Position numbers and translations under genes: made by a program. From contig NZ_NFKA01000005.1 of NCBI RefSeq assembly GCF_002160145.1, positions 62,001-126,000 of the forward strand: 64,000 nucleotides of DNA, written 5' to 3'. This document shows positions 34,243-43,837 of the stretch, one piece after another. The stretch comes from Gemmiger sp. An194. GTDB taxonomy: Bacteria; Bacillota; Clostridia; Oscillospirales; Ruminococcaceae. A model generated the notes under the pieces. It saw only the letters and a program-made list of their open reading frames with translations. It did not search any database and was not told where the DNA came from. Positions within the stretch are counted from its first letter, which is position 1; each line of letters starts with the position of its first letter.

Positions 34243-35478
34243 TTATTTTTCCGACGGGACGCGGCGGCGCAGCAGGCTGTAGGCCGGCAGCGCAGTCTCG
34301 CAGGGAATGGTGTACTTCATGGTGGCGTGAGGGGTGCTTTCCACCTCTTCGCCCAGCTCATTTTTGATCCATTCCGGGGTCAGGGTGATGCGCTCGCCCA
34401 GCGGGGTGAGTGCCTCGATGGTATCGCCCAGGCAGAACTTGCCGCGCTGGCTGCACTGAGCCACGCCATCCTGCCAGCCCTCCACCACGCCGATGAACTC
34501 CCAGTGGCGCAGGTAGCCGCCGTTTTTGGTCTCCTGCTTGGCCTGCTGGCGGCCGAAGTAGAAGCCGGGAGAATAGGGCCGATGGCTGGTGCGATCCAGC
34601 TCCTCAAACACATCATCCGGGCAGGTGTATTCCTCGGCGGTGGGGTCCTGCAGGAAGGCATCCAGCGCCTTGCGGTAGGCGCTGGTCACACTGGCCACAT
34701 AATAAGCGGTCTTGGCCCGGCCCTCGATCTTCAGGCTGTCCACACCGGCCTGGCAGATCAGGTCGATGAAGGGGGCGGTGCACATGTCGTTGGCGTTCAG
34801 GATGTAGCTGCCCTCTTCGGTCTCGCCGATCTCCATGAACTGGCCGGGGCGGGATTCCTCCACCAGATGGTACTTCCAGCGGCAGGGCTGGGCACACTGG
34901 CCCCGGTTGGCGTCCCGCCCGGTCATGTACTGACTGAGCAGGCACCGGCCGGACACGCTCATGCACATAGCACCGTGCACAAAGGCCTCCAGCTCCAGAT
35001 CTTCGGGCACGTGGGCGCGGATCTCGGCAATGGCCCGCAGGTCCAGCTCCCGGGCCAGAACCACCCGCTTGGCACCCAGATCATAGGCGGCCTTGGCGGC
35101 GGCCCAGTTGGTGATGCCCGCCTGGGTGGAAAGGTGGATCTCAGTATTGGGAGCGTACTGCTTAACCATGGCCAGCACGCCCAGATCGGCCACGATGAAG
35201 GCGTCCACACCGGCGGCCACCGCATCCTGAATGGCCTGGGGAATACGCTCCAGCTCCTCGTTGGTGGGCAGGGTGTTCATGGTCAGATAGATCTTTTTGC
35301 CCCGGGCATGGGCGAAGGCTGCGCCCTCGGCCAGTTGCTCGGGGGTGAAGTTACCGGGTGCAGCACGCATGCCGAACTCGGTCAGGCCGCAATATACCGC
35401 GTCTGCGCCGTAGCGAATGGCATATTGCAGCCGCTCCAGATCCCCCGCGGGGGCCAGTAATTCCGGAATGGGAAGCAT
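34243..35478 (-). CDS. trhP: Peptidase U32 family protein, probable tRNA 5-hydroxyuridine synthase
   Basis: A 411-aa protein of the former peptidase U32 family. It begins ELLAPAGDLERLQYAIRYGA and holds the signature EAFVHGAMCMSVSGRCLLSQ followed by Cys-rich GQCAQPCRW, as in YegQ/TrhP. E. coli TrhP hydroxylates U34 of tRNAs using prephenate-derived chemistry and depends on iron-sulfur cysteines, so the protease name is probably historical. AAAGGA precedes the ATG. It is the last gene of the pcrA-to-U32 run, 79 nt after mltG with a hairpin between. Collagenase-like alternatives in this family cannot be excluded. Confidence 0.82.
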   Translation of the reverse strand: MLPIPELLAPAGDLERLQYAIRYGADAVYCGLTEFGMRAAPGNFTPEQLAEGAAFAHARGKKIYLTMNTLPTNEELERIPQAIQDAVAAGVDAFIVADLGVLAMVKQYAPNTEIHLSTQAGITNWAAAKAAYDLGAKRVVLARELDLRAIAEIRAHVPEDLELEAFVHGAMCMSVSGRCLLSQYMTGRDANRGQCAQPCRWKYHLVEESRPGQFMEIGETEEGSYILNANDMCTAPFIDLICQAGVDSLKIEGRAKTAYYVASVTSAYRKALDAFLQDPTAEEYTCPDDVFEELDRTSHRPYSPGFYFGRQQAKQETKNGGYLRHWEFIGVVEGWQDGVAQCSQRGKFCLGDTIEALTPLGERITLTPEWIKNELGEEVESTPHATMKYTIPCETALPAYSLLRRRVPSEK

Positions 35479-35499
35479 AATCGTTTTCCTTTCTCACAG

Positions 35500-35546
35500 C
35501 CGGGCGGGCGCACAGGGAGTTTTTCGCTCCCGTGCGCCCGCCGGTT
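35500..35546 (-). other. Stable hairpin between mltG and the U32 gene
   Basis: Arms cgggcgggcgcacaggga and the complementary tccc-gtgcgcccgccg flank a T-rich loop. The T run lies on the plus-strand side only, so for the leftward operon it looks like an RNA-stability or processing hairpin rather than a terminator. Confidence 0.5.
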
Positions 35547-35557
35547 TTGTTTTCCTG

Positions 35558-36691
35558 TTATTTTACGCTGAAGGCTTTGGACACATTGGCATCGTGCTCG
35601 GCCTTGGTCTTGGCGTAGTAGTATACGCCGTTCTTGTCGGTCACGAAGAAATAGTACTTGCCCTCCAGGTATTCTTCATCCGGGTAAAGGGCTGCCTCAA
35701 TGGCATCAATGCCCGGGTTGGAAATGGGACCTGCGGGCAGACCGTTCAGCTCGTAGGTGTTGTAGGCATTGTAGATATTTTCGGGGATATTGTCCCAGCC
35801 GCCGTAGTAGGGGGCAATCCAGTTGTAGATGTAGTTGTTGTCCTCCGGGTTCTGCACGTAGCTGCTGGCGTTGCTCTCCAGCCGGGGATAGGGAGAATCC
35901 TCTGCCAGACGGTTGTGGAATACGGCAGACACACGCGCATCCTCCGCGTTGCCGGCCTCCTCCTGCACGAAGCTGGCCAGGGTGATGGCCTCTTCCAGGG
36001 TCATGCCCAGATCGCTGGCCCGCTGGCGCATCTCCGGGGTAACCTTGGCGTCAAACTCGGCGTAGAGCTTGTCCACATAGTTATAGACGGTGTCATCCAC
36101 AAAGAACTCGTAGGTATCCGGGAACAGATAGCCCTCGCACTTCATGAAGCGGTTGGGGTCCTCCGGGATCTCATTCCAGAATTCGTACTGGCTGAAATCG
36201 CCGTTGTTTGCCACATCCAGGAATTCCTCGGCGGTGCACAGGCCGGCCTCCTCCATCAGCTGGGCAAACCGCTGGGCGGTGATGCCCTCGGGGAAGGTGA
36301 CGCTCACGGTCTCCCGTTTCACATACTGACTCATGGTCTCGATGATGGAATCGTAGCTCTGGCCCTGAACCAGGGTAAAATCGCCATACTGCAGATTGGC
36401 GCTCTTGCCGGTGTACTTAAGGTAGTAGCGGAAGATGTTGGGGTATTTGATGACCCCCGCATCCTTCAGGCTGCGGGCGATGGACGCACTGTTTTCGCCC
36501 TGCTGCACGGTGACCAGAACCTCATCGCCCAGCTTGTCGCGGCCGTTCACATCCTGCATCACACTGAAGGCTCCGAAGGCGGCAGCCGCCAGCAGCACAA
36601 TGACCAGCACAATCACCACAAAGCAGCCCTTGTGACCGCGCTTTGCCGGCTGGTCCGGGTTTTGGTAGGTTTCACGACGGTATTTAGCCAT
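35558..36691 (-). CDS. mltG: Endolytic murein transglycosylase
   Basis: Cleaves nascent glycan strands and so sets their length; a membrane-anchored extracytoplasmic enzyme. The 377-aa protein has a short basic N-terminus, one TM (CFVVIVLVIVLLAAAAFGAF), a LysM-like region and the YceG domain. Catalytic Glu lies in LASFVQEEAGNAEDA; family blocks KCEGYLFPDTYEF, PYPRLESNASSYV and GLPAGPISNPGIDAIEAAL are present. Near the end of the leftward pcrA operon, 58 nt after the GNAT gene. Confidence 0.93.
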   Translation of the reverse strand: MAKYRRETYQNPDQPAKRGHKGCFVVIVLVIVLLAAAAFGAFSVMQDVNGRDKLGDEVLVTVQQGENSASIARSLKDAGVIKYPNIFRYYLKYTGKSANLQYGDFTLVQGQSYDSIIETMSQYVKRETVSVTFPEGITAQRFAQLMEEAGLCTAEEFLDVANNGDFSQYEFWNEIPEDPNRFMKCEGYLFPDTYEFFVDDTVYNYVDKLYAEFDAKVTPEMRQRASDLGMTLEEAITLASFVQEEAGNAEDARVSAVFHNRLAEDSPYPRLESNASSYVQNPEDNNYIYNWIAPYYGGWDNIPENIYNAYNTYELNGLPAGPISNPGIDAIEAALYPDEEYLEGKYYFFVTDKNGVYYYAKTKAEHDANVSKAFSVK

Positions 36692-36749
36692 AGTAACTTC
36701 CCTGCACTTTCTTATTCCTTGGGCGGCACGGGGTGCGCCGCTCCATGAT

Positions 36750-37580
36750 TCACTCCAGATCCAGCATCAGGCGCATGTAGCCTTCCTGCACATCGAAGGG
36801 CTGATCAAAGAACTGGATCATGCCGTAATCCCGGGGCGCGCCCTCACCCAAAAACAGATTCTGCTGAGCCCCCAGAGTGATGTGGGCCTTACTGGCACCG
36901 GTTTTGTCCCGCGCGGCCTCCATCAGCTTTTCCGCAGCCCGGTCGCCCTCGGCGAACAGTTCCACAAAATCCAGAGTATCGTCATCCTTTTTGAAGTAGA
37001 TGCCGTAGCCGTCCTCATTGGAAACGATGGTTGCTCCCAGGGTATACAGATCGGTGAGCACCAGAATGTATCCCGCGTTGTTCAAGAACACGCTGTCCGG
37101 TGCAAAACGGCGGCGCAGCGCCTCCAGCCCCTTGGCAGTCACCGAGTCAAAATCCGCCTGAGCCCACAGGTTGCGGCGGATAGGCCGGGTGAACTCCCGC
37201 AGCCCAAAGGCCTTCTGAAAGCCCCTCTGGGCATAGAAGTCAAACAGGCTGGCGCTGGCGGGGATCAGCACCGCAAAGCTCCAGCCGCGCAGCAGCAGCT
37301 GAGCGCGGGTGTAGTCCATCAGGCCAGTCATCAGCCCCTTGCCCCGCTGGTCCGGCTGGGTACACACGCCGTAGTAGTAAGCACCCTTGCGCCCCTGCAG
37401 TGTGACCGGCACCGCACACAGACTGGCGATGACCCGGCCATCCTCTTCGGCGAGGAAGGTATTCTCGTACCCGGCAAATTTTTCAAAGATATTGGCAGCT
37501 ACCAGCTCCGGGTCTCCGAACACCGCCGAAAACAGCCCGGTCAGCTGGGCCGCATCGCTTTTTGTTGCCACACGAAACAT
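36750..37580 (-). CDS. GNAT-family N-acetyltransferase
   Basis: A 276-aa acetyltransferase. The acetyl-CoA site is in GVCTQPDQRGKGLMTGLMDY (Q/R-x-x-G-x-G pattern), followed by SASLFDFYAQRGFQKAFG, which is the typical GNAT beta5-alpha4 end. The C-terminal half is longer than in single-domain GNATs and may hold a second, degenerate domain. GGAGGG at 7 nt fixes the start at 37580. It follows the DUF2156 gene by 42 nt in the pcrA operon. The acceptor is unknown. Confidence 0.85.
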   Translation of the reverse strand: MFRVATKSDAAQLTGLFSAVFGDPELVAANIFEKFAGYENTFLAEEDGRVIASLCAVPVTLQGRKGAYYYGVCTQPDQRGKGLMTGLMDYTRAQLLLRGWSFAVLIPASASLFDFYAQRGFQKAFGLREFTRPIRRNLWAQADFDSVTAKGLEALRRRFAPDSVFLNNAGYILVLTDLYTLGATIVSNEDGYGIYFKKDDDTLDFVELFAEGDRAAEKLMEAARDKTGASKAHITLGAQQNLFLGEGAPRDYGMIQFFDQPFDVQEGYMRLMLDLE

Positions 37581-37622
37581 GGCTTCTCTTCCCTCCCCCC
37601 TGACCGCCTTGCGCGGCAAAGG

Positions 37623-38516
37623 TTATTTGTTCAGTACCGCCCGGTACTTGGGCTCGATGATGATGGGATTGTAGGACAGCTTGGCCTTGCGCAGTCCCTC
37701 GGAGCCCACATCGTCCTCCCGGTTGATCATCTCATAGCGGGCGCAGACCTGACGGGCCATTTCCCGGTTGATGATATTGTAGGCGCCGTTCACCTCATAC
37801 AGCGCCTTCTCCACGTTGGTGTCGAAGATGCGGTCGTTGATGGCGCTGCCGAAGGAGTAGGCCACCACACGGCCGCCTGCGGTGATGTAGCCGCCCTCAA
37901 TGGGCAGCTCGGTGTAGTGATCAAATACCATTTCGATGGCCTCGTGCTCCATCTGGATGCCCAGGTCATCCTTGTTGTCGGCCAAAGCGGCCCATTCCCG
38001 GTTGAACTGCCGCACCAGAGGCAGCGATTCCTCGGTGATGGGGTGGAACTCCCAGTCCGGATTTTCCCGGATAAAACGGGACACATGGTTGCGCTTTTTC
38101 TGGAATTTCTTGCCCGGCAGCTCGGCCAGCTCGGCCCGGTCGTAGATGTACTCATAGTCATCCCGCACCGCCTCGATGGTGAACAGGCCCGGGTACCACT
38201 GCTCCAGCCGCTGCTTGGCCTCCACCGAAACGCCGTAGAACCAGGCGGGCTCGCTCTGGGCCTTGGCATCCTCGATGATGGCATCCACGGTGGCCTTTTC
38301 GTCGCCGTGGCCGGAGGGGTACAGATAATGGAAAATACCGCCCCGGTGGCTGCGGGCAATCACATGATCGCCGAAACGGGCCACCTGGGTGTCGTACGCC
38401 TTGCTCCACAGATACAGGGTCACAAAGGCGTAGGTACTGGTCATGTAACCGCTGGCATGCAGCAGCGGGGTCACCCACTGGGCATCCTGCGGTTCGATAG
38501 GTTTGAATGTCAGCAT
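37623..38516 (-). CDS. DUF2156 protein (phosphatidylglycerol lysyltransferase C-terminal-like)
   Basis: A 297-aa protein of the DUF2156 family, related to the aminoacyl-transferase domain of MprF/LysX but without the flippase helices. Typical are FQKKRNHVSRFIRENPDWEF and the end EDDVGSEGLRKAKLSYNP. The double GNAT fold suggests an acyl or aminoacyl transfer, substrate unknown. AAGGAG lies 7 nt before the ATG, inside the end of tmk (7-nt gene overlap). Soluble, no TM segment. Confidence 0.83.
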   Translation of the reverse strand: MLTFKPIEPQDAQWVTPLLHASGYMTSTYAFVTLYLWSKAYDTQVARFGDHVIARSHRGGIFHYLYPSGHGDEKATVDAIIEDAKAQSEPAWFYGVSVEAKQRLEQWYPGLFTIEAVRDDYEYIYDRAELAELPGKKFQKKRNHVSRFIRENPDWEFHPITEESLPLVRQFNREWAALADNKDDLGIQMEHEAIEMVFDHYTELPIEGGYITAGGRVVAYSFGSAINDRIFDTNVEKALYEVNGAYNIINREMARQVCARYEMINREDDVGSEGLRKAKLSYNPIIIEPKYRAVLNK

Positions 38517-39178
38517 AAAATCTCCTTGGTCGCACGCAGCACATCCTCATGAATCTGCTGGATGGTGCGCATTTCGCCCGCATGGCAGCAGGCGACGGTC
38601 ACCCAGCCCAGCGCGGCGGCGCAATGCCGGGCCGCCTGCTGGCTGCGTGCCAGATACTCGGTATCCTTTTCGTGTATGTCTTTCTTCGCTTCGTCGCCCT
38701 GGTAGCGGCCGGTCATCAGCGCCTGGCTTACCGCCGGGTCCACCTCCAGATAGATCACGCTGTCCGGGGTGGGAATTCCGATTTTATTATACTCAAAATC
38801 GAACAGCCAATCCAGAAACGCATCCCACTGATCCGGCGGCAGCTTGGAGCACTGGTGCACCGCGTTGCTGGTGGTGTAACGGTCGGCAATGACAATGCCG
38901 CCCTTGCGGTAAAATTCGCCCCACTTCATCTTGTAACTGGCGAACCGGTCCACCGAGTAAAAGGCGGAGGCGGCGTAGGCGTTCACATCGTCCGGATGGT
39001 TGCCGAACTGCCCGCCCAGGTACATCTTGACCAGGGCGGAGGAATCGCTGGCATAGTCCGGGAAGGTGATCTGCATCACGTCCCTGCCCTGGGCCTGCAG
39101 GGCCTCGGCCAGTGCCCGGGCCTGGGTGGCCTTGCCGCTGCCGTCCAGCCCTTCGATCACGATCAGCTTGCCGTTCAC
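38510..39178 (-). CDS. tmk: Thymidylate kinase
   Basis: Phosphorylates dTMP to dTDP. The 222-aa protein has P-loop [11 protein letters not shown], in which Ala replaces the usual Ser/Thr after Lys, the DRY motif IADRYTTSN, and the Phe/Asp segment TFPDY. GTG start overlaps the thyX stop (GTGA), with GAGGAGG upstream, so dTMP synthase and dTMP kinase are translationally coupled. An earlier in-frame start lies inside thyX and is rejected. Confidence 0.88.
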   Translation of the reverse strand: MNGKLIVIEGLDGSGKATQARALAEALQAQGRDVMQITFPDYASDSSALVKMYLGGQFGNHPDDVNAYAASAFYSVDRFASYKMKWGEFYRKGGIVIADRYTTSNAVHQCSKLPPDQWDAFLDWLFDFEYNKIGIPTPDSVIYLEVDPAVSQALMTGRYQGDEAKKDIHEKDTEYLARSQQAARHCAAALGWVTVACCHAGEMRTIQQIHEDVLRATKEILC

Positions 39179-39957
39179 GGTTTCAGCGCCTCCTCTTTCA
39201 GCGCGGCGTATTTCTCCCGCATGGCCAGGGTTTCGCCGCAGCTCATGGCCCCCTCCGGGCAGGCTCCCTTCACGCAGCCGGGTCCGGCCATCTTGAACAG
39301 GGACGGAGCGATGGGGTACACCAGACGCAGCATCTCGTCCGCCAGAGCCCGGATCTCCCACTGGGCCCGGTTGCAGCACCGGTGCCGGAAGAAGTTCTGC
39401 AGGCTGCGGGCATTCATGGTCACCACCATCTTGGTGTCGCAGGCGTTGGGCAGCACGAAACGGGCATCCTCAATGGCCATCTTCTCGGCCTTTTTGACTG
39501 CCTCGGTCTCGCTCATGCCCTGAGCCATCAAGCGACGGATGTGGCCGTCCTTCAAAAGGGCCGCAATGCGCTTGTAGTTCTCGTTTTCCTGGGCCATGGC
39601 GGCCTGGAACTCCTCCAGGGCCGCCGGGTCCGCCTCAATCTCGGGCGGGGTCACATAGTCAAACTGATCCAGCCGCACATAACGCTGGCTCTGCACGCTG
39701 TAGCTGGCAATGCGGTGACGGGTGATCTGCGCCAGCAGGCTGCGGGACACCCCCTCAATGCCAAAGGTAAAGCTCACGTGCTCGGTGGGGCTTTCGTGCC
39801 CCAGCTTGGCCAGCCGCTCCACAAATTCCCGGCTCTTCTCCGGGGTCAGGCCGGACAGCAGATCGTCGATGTGCGCATTGGAATAGCACAGCTTTGCCGC
39901 TGCGGCCACCACCTTTTCCGGTTCCGGGGTATAAGCGATCAGAGATACTTTCAACAT
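39175..39957 (-). CDS. thyX: Flavin-dependent thymidylate synthase
   Basis: Methylates dUMP to dTMP using methylene-tetrahydrofolate, FAD and NADPH; replaces ThyA. The 260-aa length is normal. The ThyX motif is present as [16 protein letters not shown] (RHR followed by S at the seventh position). The C-terminal half has [16 protein letters not shown], the second substrate-binding block. It lies 17 nt after pcrA, with GGAGG before the ATG, and is coupled to tmk. Confidence 0.94.
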   Translation of the reverse strand: MLKVSLIAYTPEPEKVVAAAAKLCYSNAHIDDLLSGLTPEKSREFVERLAKLGHESPTEHVSFTFGIEGVSRSLLAQITRHRIASYSVQSQRYVRLDQFDYVTPPEIEADPAALEEFQAAMAQENENYKRIAALLKDGHIRRLMAQGMSETEAVKKAEKMAIEDARFVLPNACDTKMVVTMNARSLQNFFRHRCCNRAQWEIRALADEMLRLVYPIAPSLFKMAGPGCVKGACPEGAMSCGETLAMREKYAALKEEALKP

Positions 39958-39974
39958 TGGGTTGCCTCCAAAGG

Positions 39975-42524
39975 TTATTTAATCAGGGTCAGGGGGGCGT
40001 AGTTCGCCATGGTCTTTTTCACACCGGCCTTTTCAAACCGGATCTCCACGATGGTGTCGCCCGCCGCGGGGGTCGCCTTGAGCACCACGCCCCGGCCGAA
40101 CACCTTATGCTCCACCACGTCGCCGGGCTTGAAGCTCTTGGACCCGGCCGCTGCCGAAGCTGCCGGGCGCGCGGGAGCTGCCGCGCCCACGGTGGAAGTG
40201 CCAAACCGGCCGGAGGGCGCGGAGCCGAACCGGCTGCCGCCGCCAGCGGATGCCGATGCAGTCCGGCCGCCGAAGCTCCCGGAGCTGCCCCACTCCCGCC
40301 GGGGAGAAGCCGCTGCACCGCCGCCAAAGCCCGCGCCGGAACCGAAGCCGTGGCTGCTCTCGCGGGACGCACCGCCAAAGCCGCCGAAGCTGCCGAAGCC
40401 GCCGCCCCAGGAACGTCCGCCGGACACCGCCGGGCTCTCCTCCATGTCCAGCAGATCGGAATCGATCTCGTCCAGAAAGCGGGAGGGCGGATTGCGCTGG
40501 GTGCGTCCGAAGATCATCCGGCTTTGGCTGGAGGAGAGATACAGCTCCTTCTTGGCCCGGGTGATGCCCACGTAGCACAGGCGGCGCTCCTCCTCCAGCT
40601 CCTCGTCCGAGAAGCGGCACATATCGCTGGGGAAGATGCCCTCCTCCATGCCCACGATAAACACATAGTCGTATTCCAGGCCCTTGGCGGAGTGCATGGT
40701 CATCATGACCACCACATCGTTTTCCTCATCGTAGCTGTCCAGATCCGAGATCAGGGCCACTTCTTCCAGAAAGCCTGCCAGGGTGGCCTCCTCGCCCTTC
40801 TGGTCCGCGTAGGTTTTCACGCTGGAAATCAGCTGACCAAGGTTTTCCAGCCGGGATGCGCCCTCGTCGCCCTGAGCTTCCAGCATCTTTTTGTAGCCGG
40901 TGATCTCCAGCAGGCGGCTCACGAACTCATCCAGCGGCAGGGTCTCGCTGGCCTGGACCAGCTTCAGGTAGATACCGTAAAAACCGTTCAGCGCGCTGGC
41001 CGCCCGGCTGATGGCCGGGTAGTCCTTGGCGTTTTCGCATACGCTCAGCAGGTTGACACCCAGCCCGGCGGCGATCTCGCTCATTTTATCCAGCGTGGTG
41101 GCACCGATCTTGCGGGCGGGCTCGTTGATGATGCGCTTTAAGCGCAGGTCGTCGTTGGGGTTCGCCACGATGGACATGTAGGAAATGATATCCTTCACTT
41201 CCTTACGGTCGTAGAACCGCTGGCCGCCCACGATCTTATAGGGGATGCCTGCCCGGGCGAAGTAGGTTTCCACCGGGCCGGACTGGGCATTCATACGGTA
41301 GAGCACCGCGTGATCCCGCAGGCGGGCGCCCTCCTTCAGGTGCTGGCCGATCACGGTGGCGATGTGAGACGCCTCGTCCTGCTCGCTTTCGGCCAGGTAA
41401 TGGTGTACCCGGTCGCCCGCGCCGTTCTCGGTCCACAGGGTCTTGCCCTTGCGGCCCTGGTTATTTTTGATGACGCAGTTGGCCGCATCCAGAATGTTGG
41501 AGGTGGAGCGGTAGTTCTGCTCCAGCCGGATGACCTGCGCACCGGGGAAATGCTGCTCGAAATTCAGAATATTCTCGATGGTGGCACCGCGGAACCGGTA
41601 AATGCTCTGGTCATCGTCACCTACCACGCAGACATTCTTGTAGCCGCCCGCCAGCAGACGCACCAGATGGAACTGAGCCACACTGGTATCCTGATACTCG
41701 TCTACCAATACATAACGATACTTCTGCTGATAATACTCCAGCACATCGGGATTTTCCCGCAGCAAAAGCACGGTATAGTAGATCAGATCGTCGAAATCCA
41801 TGGCACCGGCCTTTTTCAGCCGGGCAGAATAATTGCGGTAGACCTTGGCCAGCAAACCGGCCTTGGTGTCCTGCGGGGCCTCCATGGCCTCGTCCGGGCT
41901 GATGAGCTGGTCCTTCATGCGGCCGATCTGACCCATAGCGGATTTGATGGGCAGGAACTTGTCGTCCACCAGCAGCTCCTTGTAGACCTCCTTCATGGCC
42001 CGTTCCTGGTCGCTGGTGTCGTAGATGGTAAAGCTCTTGGGGAAGCCCAGCCGGTCGGCGTCCCGCCGCAGCATCCGCACACAGGCAGAGTGGAAGGTGG
42101 AGGCGTTTACGTCCGCGCCCATCTCCTCGCCCAGCATGGCGGCCAGACGGGCCTTCAGCTCCCCTGCCGCCTTGTTGGTGAAGGTGATGGCCAGCACGTT
42201 CCAGGGGCGGGCGTTCTCATACCGCAGCAGTCGCTCCAGCCCGGGGGTAAGGGGCGCGCCGGTTTCCACCGCGGCCTTCAGAGCCGCCAGCTCTGCTTCG
42301 CCCACCGGCCCGGGCAGCCAGTCGGAGCCGTGGGCCTTGCCGAAGCGGATGATGTTGGCGATGCGGTTGACCAGCACGGTGGTCTTGCCGCTGCCCGCGC
42401 CCGCCAGGATCAGCAGCGGGCCCTCGATGGAAAACACGGCCTTTTTCTGCACCGGGTTCAGCCGGCCGAACTGCTTCTCAATAAAAGCGTCGCGGTATTT
42501 CAAAAACTCATTGGTCACGTTCAT
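39975..42524 (-). CDS. pcrA: UvrD/PcrA-type DNA helicase with Gly/Phe-rich linker
   Basis: A superfamily 1A 3'-5' helicase for repair and replication-conflict resolution. The 849-aa protein has Q motif LNPVQKKAV, Walker [11 protein letters not shown], motif [10 protein letters not shown], motif [16 protein letters not shown], motif [13 protein letters not shown], motif [13 protein letters not shown] and [10 protein letters not shown]. An insertion of about 40 residues precedes motif Ia. Residues about 699-796 are a low-complexity Gly/Ser/Phe/Ala stretch, followed by the C-terminal Tudor-like domain ([18 protein letters not shown]) that contacts RNA polymerase in PcrA. First gene of the operon. 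Confidence 0.93.
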   Translation of the reverse strand: MNVTNEFLKYRDAFIEKQFGRLNPVQKKAVFSIEGPLLILAGAGSGKTTVLVNRIANIIRFGKAHGSDWLPGPVGEAELAALKAAVETGAPLTPGLERLLRYENARPWNVLAITFTNKAAGELKARLAAMLGEEMGADVNASTFHSACVRMLRRDADRLGFPKSFTIYDTSDQERAMKEVYKELLVDDKFLPIKSAMGQIGRMKDQLISPDEAMEAPQDTKAGLLAKVYRNYSARLKKAGAMDFDDLIYYTVLLLRENPDVLEYYQQKYRYVLVDEYQDTSVAQFHLVRLLAGGYKNVCVVGDDDQSIYRFRGATIENILNFEQHFPGAQVIRLEQNYRSTSNILDAANCVIKNNQGRKGKTLWTENGAGDRVHHYLAESEQDEASHIATVIGQHLKEGARLRDHAVLYRMNAQSGPVETYFARAGIPYKIVGGQRFYDRKEVKDIISYMSIVANPNDDLRLKRIINEPARKIGATTLDKMSEIAAGLGVNLLSVCENAKDYPAISRAASALNGFYGIYLKLVQASETLPLDEFVSRLLEITGYKKMLEAQGDEGASRLENLGQLISSVKTYADQKGEEATLAGFLEEVALISDLDSYDEENDVVVMMTMHSAKGLEYDYVFIVGMEEGIFPSDMCRFSDEELEEERRLCYVGITRAKKELYLSSSQSRMIFGRTQRNPPSRFLDEIDSDLLDMEESPAVSGGRSWGGGFGSFGGFGGASRESSHGFGSGAGFGGGAAASPRREWGSSGSFGGRTASASAGGGSRFGSAPSGRFGTSTVGAAAPARPAASAAAGSKSFKPGDVVEHKVFGRGVVLKATPAAGDTIVEIRFEKAGVKKTMANYAPLTLIK

Positions 42525-42593
42525 GGAAACTCCTTGTCCCGGCCGGACCGGAACATCCTCGGCCAGCCGCGCAGATATGCACTATTGGTTAAC

Positions 42594-42602
42594 ATTATAG
42601 CA
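42594..42602 (-). promoter_or_regulatory. Extended -10 promoter of the pcrA operon
   Basis: TGCTATAAT on the minus strand, with a start of transcription about 63 nt before the pcrA ATG. The -35 (TTTCTC at 17 bp) is weak, as allowed for extended -10 promoters. Confidence 0.6.
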
Positions 42603-42718
42603 CAAAGCCTTCGCCAGAGAAAGACGGGTTTGGCGGAAATCGGCGATCTAGTCACAGACAACCAGCATAGCAGCCTGAGAACGCACTGTCTGTGGCCAAG
42701 GCAACAAGCCGGTTCACG

Positions 42719-42770
42719 CAAAACGGCAGCCCCCTGCCCCACATGGAGGGGACAGGAAGGCTGCCGCAAG
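42719..42770 (-). terminator. Terminator after the MreB-family gene
   Basis: Arms CGGCAGCC (42725-42732) and GGCTGCCG (42760-42767) with an inner CCTGCCCC/GGGGACAGG stem; TTTT follows on the minus strand. Confidence 0.78.
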
Positions 42771-42781
42771 AATATCGAGAA

Positions 42782-43804
42782 TCAGCGCCGGCCCAGCCGG
42801 GGGGTGGCGTCCTGGAAGCCGGTCTCCAGATCTTCGCCGATGGCCAGGCAATGGGCAGTGCCCAGTGCCACGCAGTTGACCGGGTCCGGCGAAACACGAA
42901 CCTTTACCTTCAGCTCCTGGCTCATGTACTCGTCCAGGCCCTTGAGCATGGAGCCGCCGCCGGTGAGCATAATGCCGTCGGTGAAGATATCGCCCGCCAG
43001 CTCGGGGGGCGTTTTTTCCAGCACCTGATGAGCCGCCACCGTGATCTGCTCCACCAGAGGCATCACCGCCTCGTACAGATCCTCGGTCTTCACGGTAAAC
43101 TTCTGGGGCAGGCCGGTGAGCAGACTGCGTCCCTTTACCTCCATACTGGAGGTAAAGGCGCTGGGTTTGCAGCAGGCCACCTGCTTTTTCAGCTCCTCGG
43201 CAGTGCGCAGACCAATGGCCACACTGAACTTGGAGCGCACCAGCTTCATAATCTCGTCATCAAAGGTGTTGCCCGCCACATTCACGCTGGTGGCACGAAC
43301 CTTGCCGCCCAGGCTGATGACCGCAATGTCGGTGGTACCGCCGCCGATGTCCACCACCATGTGGCCGGCCGGCTCGCGAATGTCGATGCCGGAACCAATA
43401 GCTGCTGCCATGGGCTCGTCGATCAGGAAGACCTGACGGGCACCCGCGGCCACCACAGCCTCCACCACAGCATCACTCTCAATGCCGGTGATGGCGGCGG
43501 GAACGCAGACAGCCACCCGGGGCTTGATCAGGCGGGAATCGTAAACCTTATTTACAAAACGGCAGATCAGCTCACGGGTGAGCATGTGGTTGGAGATCAC
43601 GCCGTCCTTCAGCGGACGGATGGCGGAGATGTAGTTGGGGGTACGGCCCACCATGGCCAGTGCCTCGTCGCCTACCGCCAGCACCTGATCCTTGCGGTTG
43701 TCCACCGCAACCACGCTGGGCTGATTCAGAATAACGCCCTTGCCCTCCACCGCGATGATGATGGTGGTGGTGCCAAGGTCGATGCCAATATCATACTGTG
43801 CCAT
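42782..43804 (-). CDS. mreB: MreB-family cell-shape protein (MreB/Mbl)
   Basis: An actin-like ATPase that guides peptidoglycan elongation beneath the membrane. The 340-aa protein starts YDIGIDLGTTTIIIAVEG (phosphate-1 loop), with VVDIGGGTTDIAVISLG (phosphate-2) and IMLTGGGSMLKGLDEYM (adenosine motif). There is no mreC/mreD next to it, so it could be the Mbl-type paralogue rather than MreB proper. It is preceded by comFC at 33 nt and followed by a terminator. Confidence 0.9.
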   Translation of the reverse strand: MAQYDIGIDLGTTTIIIAVEGKGVILNQPSVVAVDNRKDQVLAVGDEALAMVGRTPNYISAIRPLKDGVISNHMLTRELICRFVNKVYDSRLIKPRVAVCVPAAITGIESDAVVEAVVAAGARQVFLIDEPMAAAIGSGIDIREPAGHMVVDIGGGTTDIAVISLGGKVRATSVNVAGNTFDDEIMKLVRSKFSVAIGLRTAEELKKQVACCKPSAFTSSMEVKGRSLLTGLPQKFTVKTEDLYEAVMPLVEQITVAAHQVLEKTPPELAGDIFTDGIMLTGGGSMLKGLDEYMSQELKVKVRVSPDPVNCVALGTAHCLAIGEDLETGFQDATPRLGRR

Positions 43805-43837
43805 AACTTCATTCCCTCTCTATCTGCATGCGCGGAT

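Noticed and set aside
42525-42781. A gene in the gap between the MreB-family gene and pcrA
   Set aside because: Open frames there lack ribosome sites and domain similarity; the gap is accounted for by the pcrA promoter and a terminator.
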